This document shows positions 56,103 to 64,000 of a stretch of DNA of 64,000 nucleotides, piece after piece. Below the pieces are notes generated by a model, which was not told the DNA's origin, searched no databases, and saw only the letters and a list, made by a program, of their open reading frames with translations. The DNA lies in NCBI GenBank assembly GCA_951640165.1, contig OX621234.1, forward strand, positions 30,818,549 to 30,882,548, given 5' to 3'. Origin of the DNA: Pseudoips prasinana (taxonomy: Eukaryota > Arthropoda > Insecta > Lepidoptera > Nolidae). The position numbers and the translations under genes were made by a program. Numbering within the stretch: the stretch's first letter is position 1; each line of letters opens with the position of its first letter.

Positions 56103-57528
56103 CTAGCTGTGCCCCGCGGTTTTACCCGCGTTAAATTTTATAAATTATCACAGGTCCTTCCCCGTAGGTGATAGCGTGAATATGGGCTGCGTACCCGTTG
56201 GACCTACAAGATTAGACCCTCTATCGCAAAAGTACCCGTCCGACCTCATTTTAAGTCCCTTTGGACCTTCAAAATTAAAACTACTAAAGATGAACCTGTT
56301 GGACCTCAATTCTAATACCTTTTGGACCTTAATAAAATATGTTTTTATTTAGTATTCGCCCGGCGTTATTTTAGTAAAAAAGGTACAGTTGTGTTGAAAA
56401 TGTTTAACCAGAATTCTAATAATTAGGCGAAATAGCATAAGCGAATACAGGCACACTAACAACAAACAGCAATCCGTGGTCAGTAGAAGAAACACAAGAA
56501 ATTATAGTGTAAACTATATTTCTTTCAAATTTACAGGTGTGTAATGGATAAATATTTTAAAAAACCCCATGTACAAATATCAATAATACTTAGGTAAACC
56601 GCATATTGTAATGTTTTATATGTAAAAAAACTTCTTAACTTAAAAAAAAAACTCTGTGATTTATATACTTTATTTTACTTATATACATTATTTTAAATTT
56701 ACAAAAAATCTACGAGAAAAAGACTGTGATTACTTGAAAAGTTATTTACAAATATGTAAAATACAAATATATCTTATACTTACAAATTTAATTAAGTTGC
56801 TGCCTGTAAAACCAATCTTCACAAATTCAGTTGCTACGGCATACAATTTAGATTTAGATTTACTTACATTATTACATCAGTGTTTCTTTCTTTTAAAATG
56901 TGATATAAACATTCAAAATTAATATATAGTATGCATTTTTATGTATACCTCCTACGGTCTTGAAGACTTGTCAAATTAGAAAATGTAACTGGAATATGTG
57001 TTTTTATTTGTTACATAACGTTGTGATCTTTTATATTTTTGATTAATAACATTGATTTATGTTGTAGTGTTTTATTTTTAATAAGGTGTGTCACTTTTGT
57101 GCACGAGTGTATTTTAACTTTTTATACGAAGACATGTGAATGAGGTCCAACAGAACTCGTTGCTTAATAGAGGGTCTAATAGGTAATCAAGTGTAGACAA
57201 CATCCAAGTTTGAAGGTCCAAACGGTACAAAGGGGTCCAAAGGGTCATCTTTTTAGACGAGGTCCAAACTAGGAGGTCCTACGGGTACGTAGCCGAATAT
57301 GTAGCCTATATGATGACCCGACCTCTTAGTAATATTCATGCAAAATTTGAAGTAAATCCATGCAGTACTTTTAGAATTTAGCCCGGACATACATACAGTC
57401 AAACAGACAAAAATTCTAAAAATTATAATTTTGGCTTTATATCGAATGACGATTACGAGTATCCTTTTAAAAAAATATTCAGTGTGCAGTTTTGACTTTC
57501 CTACGATTTTATTATACGTATAGATAAA
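56103..57528 (-). mobile_element. Helitron-like element split by a TIR transposon
   Basis: The 3' end CTAGCTGTGCCCCGCGG lies at 56103 on, and the 5' end is near ATTTTATTATACGTATAGAT at 57528. Without the insert (56185-57294 plus one 7-bp repeat) it matches the element at 21808-22108 in inverse orientation. Confidence 0.8.
56185..57294. mobile_element. 1.1-kb TIR DNA transposon with subterminal TTGGACC repeats
   Basis: The left end GGCTGCGTACCCGTTGGACCT and the right end, as inverse, GGCTACGTACCCGTAGGACCT match at 19 of 21. The flanking GAATATG at 56178-56184 and 57295-57301 is a 7-bp target duplication. TTGGACC motifs occur at about 56198, 56261, 56299 and 56332; their inverse GGTCCAA occurs at about 57143, 57213, 57232 and 57261. 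No long transposase ORF. A 17-codon piece starting MDKYFKKP at 56544, after a TTTACAG acceptor-like site, may be a transposase remnant. Superfamily not assigned (hAT- or P-like size of duplication). Confidence 0.8.
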
Positions 57529-57961
57529 AATAATTTGTTGTGCATAATGTGGTACTATAGAAATATGCGTGGACGAAATTAATAATTATTTTGACTGATA
57601 TAGGAAGATTGTTTGAAATCGTTAGTGACGAAAATCTGGGAAATTTACAGGTGCTTTGGTTCATTGAACAATAACGTCAATTGTGTTAGGATTGCTATTA
57701 GCTTTGATTGATTTCTTACTTCATCACATTGCTTGCTGAATAATTATTCAAACGAAACAATAATATTGCATTGCTATTATTGAAAATATAATAATTTTAA
57801 AGGGCAGAGCTACTGGTGAAAAGTTTTATCATTTTCTTTCAGGTGTATTGACGAAAGTAGTTGACGAGAATAGTGATTTGGGGTTAATAAAGTTCTTAAA
57901 AATACATACTCAAAAATACATAATTAATGTTTTTACTAAGGTTAACCTAGTATTTAGTATT

Positions 57962-58215
57962 GACTGCCTGGTTAGTCTGTTGGTAGCCTGTTTAACCGCA
58001 GATTCAGTTCCGGATCGAAACAAAAAATAGTTTTTTGGATTTTCACTTAAGGGATTTGGGGGTAATACCCCCGTGCCTGGTGGTAGTGCAGCTTGTTGTC
58101 CTATCCGGTCATGAGAGTGATGGAATAGAAAGTGCCCCAGTGTTTGCGCTCACAGTTGTGCACTATGATATAAAACCCGCAGATTGCTGGTCTCTATTAA
58201 GACATTATTAATGTT
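57962..58215 (+). mobile_element. tRNA-derived SINE, family D
   Basis: TGCCTGGTTAGTCTGTTGG (A box), CAGATTCAGTTCCGGATCG (B box), TATCCGGTCATGAGAGTG, AATAGAAAGTGCCCC, TTGTGCACTATGATATAA. Opposite to the copy at 58315. Confidence 0.7.
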
Positions 58216-58314
58216 CAGTAAAAAACAGATTGGCTTTTATTACCTAGTATTGCCTCTTACTGGTCTCGGTAGATGTATCAAGGTACACTGATTATATCAA
58301 CAGTCATAGATCTA

Positions 58315-58680
58315 TAATAATATCCTCCTGGTCGAATTCCGGTCACATCGACCAGGCTCAAAGGAGGCATCTGCGGGGAACATATTATAGTGCATAAGTA
58401 TGTGCGCCAACAGTAGCACTTTCTATTCCCTTACTCTCATCATTGGAACGACTAGCGACATGATCAGAAAGAGGTTCGGTACAGGACGGACGGTTTTACG
58501 TGTCTTCCGAGGCACAGGGATATGACACCTCCAACTCCCAAACTTCGGGATGATAGTGAGAAATTTCCTTAAAAGAAAAATCCTAAACTCTCTTTTTGTC
58601 CCGACCCGGGATTTGAACCTTCATTATGTGCGGTTGAACACGCTACCCCTAAACCAACGAGACAGATATCTATAACACTT
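58315..58680 (-). mobile_element. tRNA-derived SINE, family D (longer copy)
   Basis: Plus strand GACCCGGGATTTGAACC (inverse B box), CTACCCCTAAACCAACGAGAC, TTACGTGTCTTCCGAGGCAC, GCACTTTCTATTCCC, TCCTCCTGGTCGAATTCCGG at the 3' end. Confidence 0.8.
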
Positions 58681-58714
58681 CGGCTACTGCCGGTATGAGT
58701 CAGTACAACGTTAA

Positions 58715-58830
58715 CGTATAACGTTATTTTACTTACAATACAGAATTAGTTTCATTGGATACAACTATCCCGTATAACGTTATTTTAGTTGCAATACAGA
58801 ATTAGTTTCATTGTTTCCGTTTCCGACTTA
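58715..58830. repeat. 56-bp tandem duplication
   Basis: CGTATAACGTTATTTTACTT at 58715 and CGTATAACGTTATTTTAGTT at 58771, each followed by GCAATACAGAATTAGTTTCA-type sequence. Confidence 0.85.
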
Positions 58831-59260
58831 TATATCTCACCTACATATGTAGCAAGCTCTATTTCTGCGGCTAGGTTCTATTTATACTTGTCTTCTGTTA
58901 GTTCCTGTGTCTTACAAATTAGGTTATTTAGAAAGCCTTTATGCTATCTGTGCTGGAATAATTGAGTTTCTGATATAATTTCTAGTCATAGTCGAGGTTT
59001 AATGGCAGGTTGATTTGGTACCTTAACTACTTATCAATAGGGTACACTATTGTGACAAGCAGTGGCGATGGGTGATAGATAAATAACATACTCGGAATAG
59101 TAGCTTGTCTGCTTTTAAATAATAAAAATCTTTATTGTGAGATTGACTTCAATGTATCGAGCAAAGCAAATTCGCGTTTTACTCCTCCACTACATGTATC
59201 TCGCGTCTTCTCTAACTGTAGTCAGAACAGCTTCCTGGCAAGTACATACTCAATAAACTG

Positions 59261-60000
59261 TTTTTTTTTTTTTTTTTTTTTTTTTTAACGTGACGCGTGC
59301 AGTTAGCCTCTCGACTTTTACTGCTTCACCGGACAGTAGGGGTGAGCGTGGGCTCTAACCGGCCTAGCAAATATAAACTACAAACTAAGTACCCGCGCCG
59401 GAGGGCGCCCCCTGTGGGGCTCGAACCTCGGCTCTAGGCGGATACTGACGTGGAGAGGGCAAGATGTCGTGGTTTTAGGGGATTTTGTGCAACTGTCGCT
59501 CTACGTTAATGCGCGACGCGGGCCTCGCTACCGGTTTAGGTCCGGAGCGGGCATTCATCGGATCGAATGCAAACTAAGGGTCATGGAGGACGCTGGTGGT
59601 CGCGACGCGTTCGCGGTCGTACTCGCGTCCGGCGAGTACGAAATATCGGTTGTGCAGTGTTGCGAGAGTCTCTAATCGATTTGATTTGGTTTAAGTATAC
59701 GGTGATCTCGTCGTCCGATTCGTCTATGACGTTCTTCGGACGACGGTGTTTACGTGAGAGTCGGGAAGGAGTGTATTTGACCGCCTGTACCACCAATTTA
59801 CTTGGATGGTGAGTGGCAGAGTCAAAGTACCTTTTGGACGCATGCTTCATCCATTGCCTGATGGTAGGCAATTGGAGATCGGCATGGAGGCTTTTGTTAC
59901 GGACGAACCACGGTGCGCCCGCGGCTCGTCGCATAAACTTGTTCTGGACTACCTGGAGGAGGTGGATGAATTGATCCCTAGCGTGCGCTCAGCACCGGGC
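59261..60000 (-). mobile_element. Jockey-like LINE, 5'-truncated, with poly(A) (family J)
   Basis: T26 at 59261-59286 is the poly(A) of a minus-strand insertion. The 3' UTR (about 59290-59580) is GC-rich, with CATTAACGTAGAGCGACAG and GGTTCGAGCCCCACAGG. The coding remnant is at 59590-59937. Related 3' UTR pieces are at 14517, 26826 and 31030. Confidence 0.75.
59590..59937 (-). pseudogene. Jockey-like ORF2 C-terminus
   Basis: WFVRNKSLHADLQLPTI, MKHASKRYFDSATHHPSKL, RRPKNVIDESDDEITVYLNQ. The motifs 'N..LH.DL..P', 'KRYFDS...HPN.L' and 'RRPRNV' followed by an acidic stretch are those of Jockey-clade ORF2 C-termini. The frame is open to about 59581, with extra basic residues beyond the normal end. 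Truncated at the 5' side near 59940-60000. Confidence 0.7.
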
Positions 60001-60059
60001 TAGGTCATCATGGGTCGAAATAAACTGTGCAAGGCGAGTGATATATATACTTAGATATA

Positions 60060-60224
60060 TCATCGGGGTGGGGGAAGGGCCAGCAACACTGGTTGGCTGA
60101 CTCTTTTAAAGGCCGGCAACGCACCCGTGTCTCCGTGTGTGCTTGCGAGTGTACATGGGCGGCGGTGATCTCTTACCATCAGGTGACCCGCTTGCTAGTT
60201 TATGCATTATGACATAAAAAAAAA
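60060..60224 (+). mobile_element. LINE 3' end with A-tail
   Basis: TTTTAAAGGCCGGCAACGCACC, CATGGGCGGCGGTGATC, CCATCAGGTGACCCGC, ATGACATAAAAAAAAA. Faces the inverse copy at 60356. Confidence 0.75.
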
Positions 60225-60355
60225 TCTACTAGCATCTCTTCAGCACAGAGGTGTTTATTTCAAAACTTTTTAAAGTAAAGGCAGTCATTTTGTATGTGTG
60301 CTGTTGTAGTATCTTGTTCTCAATTTTATTTTATGGCAGAGAAGAAGAGAATTTT

Positions 60356-60515
60356 ATTTTATCGCAAACTAGCAAGTGGGTCACCTAAGTGATCACCGCC
60401 GCCCATGGACACTCGCAACACCAGAGGAGTCGCGGGTACGTTGCCGACCTTTAAGAGTCAGCAAACAAGTATTGCTGACCCTCCCCTCGGCCCCGATGAG
60501 CTCTGGCGACCTTAG
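60356..60515 (-). mobile_element. LINE 3' end, inverse copy
   Basis: Plus strand AGCAAGTGGGTCACCTAAGTG, ATCACCGCCGCCCATGG, GGGTACGTTGCCGACC, CCTCGGCCCCGATGAGC. With 60060-60224 it forms an inverted pair 130 bases apart, tails facing inward. Confidence 0.75.
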
Positions 60516-60648
60516 AAACAAAACATTAAATTATTAATCTTATTATTAAGGAATGTCTTCCGTTATGCGTAAATGTTATATTTTATAGCCATCTAGGTAG
60601 TCCGTAAGTTAGTCCACTCATTGTTTGTGTCACTTGAATAATATTAAG

Positions 60649-60734
60649 GGTCTATAAGTTCTAACCTAACTTTATATGAAATTGTGTACAGGTACAAACA
60701 ATTTCACACCAAGGTAGATTAGAACTTATAGACC
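60649..60734. repeat. 86-base hairpin (small MITE or precursor-like)
   Basis: GGTCTATAAGTTCTAA (60649-60664) pairs perfectly with 60719-60734. An inner stem GAAATTGTGT / ACAAACAATTTC pairs around CAGGTACA-type loop sequence. Confidence 0.85.
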
Positions 60735-60897
60735 TCTGTTTAAGTTCCTTTTCCATAAAATAAATAAACAAATCAGTCACAGTCAAATTATACACTTGAA
60801 TGCCTATTCTCTATACATCGGAGTCTGCAGGCGCCGCTGCTAAATCGGAACAGGTCCTTATTCTTTGAAAACTTGTTAGGAATATCTTGGAATATTA

Positions 60898-60997
60898 ATC
60901 CGTTCCGTTCCGTTTCGTTTCGTTCCGTTTCGTTCCGTTTCGTTCCGTTCCGTTCCGTTTCGTTTCGTTTCGTTTCGTTTCGTTTCGTTCCGTTCTT
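60898..60997. repeat. (TTTCG/TTCCG)n pentanucleotide array
   Basis: About 20 units of CGTTC and CGTTT alternating. It is read in an open minus-strand frame as KRNETERN-type repeats only because the unit has no stop. Confidence 0.95.
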
Positions 60998-61125
60998 AAT
61001 ATACAACTTAAACATAGTTATCAATTTTCATACCACCTAGAACTAACTTCATGCTGTTAAATTGTTTGGTGTCGGTGTGCGCGCGCATCGTAATAATTCA
61101 CACTCATCATTTTTCTCCATCGCGC

Positions 61126-61207
61126 GTGCCGTGCCGTGCCGTTCCGTTCCGTTCCGTTCCGTTCCGTTCCGTTCCGTTCCGTTCCGTTCCGTTCCGTTCC
61201 GTTCCGT
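61126..61207. repeat. (TTCCG)n pentanucleotide array
   Basis: About 15 pure GTTCC units after two GTGCC units. A separate block from 60898-60997, 130 bases away. Confidence 0.95.
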
Positions 61208-61209
61208 AG

Positions 61210-61905
61210 AAATGATGAACATTCTTTGAAAGTGCTGACTAAATTAGATAGCCTGCACATTGAAGTCGGGCCTTAAACGGTTCAAGTACTGGTAGAGTAT
61301 CGAGCTTTGCGGTCTTGAAATAAAATCAGGCAAAATGTGTCTGAATTTGCAATGCCACAAATGACGTACTGCATAATAACGATTTTTTCTAAACGATTTA
61401 GTTAGAAACGAATTCGTTGTACATTTACCGTAATATTTGCTTATTTATCTATTCTGAAAAAGAACGAAGATATTTCAAAGATAGGATTTCAAAGGTAGGA
61501 TAAGGGAATAGTACCTACGTAACTTTTTGTTAATCTTAGTAGTTAGTATAAACTGCTGTGAAATGTAGCCATTGTCTTTATTTTCATATTTGTTACCTAA
61601 TTTTCTTATATTACTATTACTCTGCCGTGCAATATTTAACGTGGCAGCTACTGAAAAACTCTGCCACGAAACTCAGTAGGATATATTTAGATACAAATGT
61701 CGATAATACCTTATTATCCATATTGGTCTCTTCCGCAAAGTGCTTAATTGTAATTATTTTCTCATTTATTCAATGAAATTCAGGTAAGCAGCTTAATGCA
61801 CGAAAAAGGCCGTATGAGGTTCATTAAACGTTAGTATCATCAGTATAATTAATTATAAATAATCCTCTTCATAACATAAATAATATTACAAGCAGATTAT
61901 ATAAA
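61210..61905. other. No recognisable feature
   Basis: AT-rich, short ORFs only. Confidence 0.4.
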
Positions 61906-61908
61906 AAT

Positions 61909-62270
61909 AGTAGCTATGCCCCGCGGTTTCACACGCGGTAAAGTAGTTTTGGCGTAAAAGAGTAACATTCATACATCTATACTCACAAACTTTCGCATTT
62001 ATTCCTATTAGTAGGATGTGTACCTCTAGCGGTTTTGGCAGTGCACGCCGGAATAGCTCACAGGTGGAAGATTTTTCCTACTTACTTGAAACTTATCGTC
62101 ATATTTTGGACAATACACACAATATCTTAATAAATTGTAACCTATATATTATTCTGATGCATAAGCTATATTGTAAAGTTTCATTACAATCTATTCAGTA
62201 GTTTTTACGTGAAAGAGTAAAAAACATCCATCCATATTTACAAACTTTCGCGTTTGTAATATCAGTAGGA
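61909..62270 (-). mobile_element. Composite Helitron-like element
   Basis: Plus strand TAGCTATGCCCCGCGGTTTC, an internal inverse 5' end TATTAGTAGGATGTG at about 62007, ACCTCTAGCGGTTTTGGCAG, and the outer inverse 5' end CAGTAGGA at 62270. Same composite order as 37232-37615. Confidence 0.75.
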
Positions 62271-62569
62271 TTCTGAACTACATACCTGGATAGTGTTCAA
62301 CTGATGCATTTTGTAGCCAGGGGCTTTTGCTTGTATAATTTGACTAGATAATACTTCCAAGGGGATGAAATACTATAGTTTAACCGTTAGGGTGAGGATA
62401 TCATACCCTAACGAAAAACAATCACTTTCAAGCTTGATATTTGGCAAACCAAAAAAAAATATCAGAAGTTGAAAGGCCCTGTAATACCTACAAGAATAAA
62501 TATAAATATAGATACTCGTAATTCAAGTACAGTCGACACCACGTTATATTATTAGTTAGTTAAGAAAAC

Positions 62570-62815
62570 CACCCTTACTGCCTACGTTATAATTATAGTG
62601 CTTCTGGCACTTCGGCTACGGCGGCCAATTTCAACAGCGGCGAGCCATGGTACCAACTACAGGACATATTAAAAATTACACCCATACTCGGAAACATATT
62701 ATTATATAATGTATGGGTTACGTAATTAACTGTCCTGGACGGGGATCGGACCCGAAACATGAGGGCGCCAAAGCAGTGGCGAGGGCTTAGCTGCTGCGCC
62801 ACGGCAGCACTTTTA
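62570..62815 (-). mobile_element. SINE, family C-like
   Basis: Minus strand CGTGGCGCAGCAGCTAAGCC, GTTTCGGGTCCGATCCCCG, TTACGTAACCCATACATT, GGGTGTAATTTTTAATATG, GTGCCAGAAGCAC. Head similar to family C, body different. Confidence 0.65.
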
Positions 62816-62849
62816 CTTAACGGCAGGCTTTTTACTTAATTTGCTAATT

Positions 62850-63030
62850 GAGTTTACTAAGCTCTTTTCAGACCACTGATAACTATTGAGTATAGCTTCC
62901 TGTGCCCTCCGAGGCACGATGTAACACTGTCTAATTCTAGACTCCATGCTGATGTTGAGAATATTTCTTAACAGATAATCACTTTGAGCCGGACTCAAGA
63001 ATTGAACCCAGAACCTCATAGAGACTCGGG
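62850..63030 (-). mobile_element. tRNA-derived SINE, family E
   Basis: Minus strand GGTTCTGGGTTCAATTCTTG (B box), AGTCCGGCTCAAAGTG, GTCTAGAATTAGACAGTG, CGTGCCTCGGAGGGCAC. Confidence 0.6.
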
Positions 63031-63104
63031 GAGATGTGTGCGTGTGTGCTACGCATGGGTGTTTTTATTCCCAGAAAAATGCTTAAAAACACTTTTTGAT
63101 TCAA

Positions 63105-63170
63105 CACGGTATTTGAAACTAGGTCTTCATTATCTGGGGTTGAACACTTTGCCACTAGACTATGAGGTAA
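63105..63170 (-). mobile_element. SINE head relic
   Basis: TTTGAAACTAGGTCTTCATT and CACTTTGCCACTAGACTATGAGG resemble the inverse tRNA-like head of family D. Confidence 0.3.
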
Positions 63171-63331
63171 TAAATAAAGTTATTGTCATCGTCAAAGTAG
63201 TCCACCAATAAAGATAAGCTTGTCATAGCTCACCAAAACAAAAATAATATACTGATTTTATTAAGTATAGTTTTAAAATTAACTTTAGTTTTTAATTAAA
63301 ATTGCATCTTAATAGCCAATTAACAATGGTG

Positions 63332-63514
63332 TCACCTCCTGCGATTTCTTGAAGTGAAACGGTCATAACAAAACGTTACAGGCTCTTTATCCTGGCTGGA
63401 GTGGCAGGCAATCAGTGCCCGGCCGCAGAGCAGCACGGCCGTCCGCGCGGGTAATTCGCAAACATTGGGGAAACACAATTTGCACCTAATTTGTTCATCG
63501 TATCGTTCGTCCAT
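63332..63514 (-). other. Possible RING-like exon or relic
   Basis: 60-codon ORF: MDERYDEQIRCKLCFPNVCE, LPARTAVLLCGRALIACHSS, VTFCYDRFTSRNRRR. The spacing C-x2-C ... LLCGxAL..C ... (C)PxDR recalls RING fingers of the form CxxC...VLLCGH..C..C...CP.DR, but the His and one Cys pair are not in place. GC-rich against its surroundings. It could be an exon or a decayed retrocopy. Confidence 0.25.
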
Positions 63515-63682
63515 TCTTCCGTGCGCCTATGGGACCTCCAGCTGGCAGCTTAAAGGATATAATAATCGTATGCAAGTTCAAAAAAAGTGCTAGTAAAAAG
63601 TTAGTAAATATTCTAAAATATTGAGAGCAAATTTTAATTTTAATATTTTAATTACTCACCAGAATAACCCCTTTGTATCTGG

Positions 63683-63757
63683 TGTCCATGGGCGGCGGTT
63701 ATAACTTACCATCAGGTGACACACTTACTCGTTTGCCTTGTTATCATAAAAAAAATT
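63683..63757 (+). mobile_element. LINE 3' end with A-tail
   Basis: GGTGTCCATGGGCGGCGGTT, ATAACTTACCATCAGGTGAC, TCATAAAAAAAATT. Same family as 60060. Confidence 0.7.
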
Positions 63758-64000
63758 AAACAAAATACAGGTTTTAAGATGATGATTTTGATGGTCATAA
63801 AAAGAATATCAAATTATACCAAAATATTTAGAACAATTTTTTAGTATTTCTCATGCACTCACACATAAAACATTTATTATATTGAAGATTTTCCGATTCG
63901 GATTATGATGGTCATTATAAAAAATATTTACTCTAATTTTTTTGTACTCACCAAATAAGGAGACAACCGGTTTTTCTAACTTTTAATGGTTATTATAAAG

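Noticed and set aside
60788..61260. NGTERNGTERN-type repeat proteins on the minus strand
   Set aside because: Translations of a pentanucleotide microsatellite without stop codons; no coding context.
62380..62415. Telomere-like repeat (GTTAGGGT / ACCCTAAC)
   Set aside because: A single inverted pair of 9 bases forming a small hairpin; insect telomeres are TTAGG and no array is present.

Overview
The window is AT-rich eukaryotic DNA, almost certainly from a moth or butterfly. The evidence is several repeat families I recognise as lepidopteran: Helitron-like elements with a TCCTACTAATATTATAAA start and a GCGGGGCAYAGCTAG end, tRNA-derived SINEs, an RTE LINE 3' end with a (CAT)n tail, LINE tails carrying CCATCAGGTGACCCG, and a GGGTTCCGTAGCC repeat. 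Nothing prokaryotic is present. Family names are from memory; no database search was possible.

Layout. 1-6.4 kb is a nested retrotransposon block: an old plus-strand LINE split by a 0.43-kb LINE 3' fragment and by a nearly complete 4.85-kb LINE on the minus strand (ORF1 with a PHD-like finger, ORF2 with endonuclease and reverse transcriptase, broken by a one-base frameshift). 6.5-8.1 kb holds a ~0.6-kb direct duplication carrying an unidentified 70-codon minus-strand ORF. 9.2-11.05 kb contains the only convincing host-gene exons: the last two coding exons of a plus-strand gene ending in a CxxC...CxxC zinc ribbon. They are separated by an intron holding a dead Tc1-like transposon. The rest of that gene must lie upstream, beyond the LINE block.

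11-34 kb is intergenic or intronic DNA rich in MITEs and fold-back elements. It includes a weak candidate for a minus-strand gene: a possible 5' exon near 18.3-18.5 kb and a small ORF near 15 kb. 34-64 kb is more of the same: Helitrons, SINEs nested with other elements, LINE 3' ends, a split Helitron carrying a 1.1-kb TIR transposon at 56.2-57.3 kb, and two (TTCCG)n arrays at 61 kb.

No operon or defence system is present. The scientific interest lies in nesting order, target-site duplications, fold-back structures and a few possible exons. Coordinates of degenerate repeats are approximate; those of hairpins, TIR ends and the two exons were read base by base.
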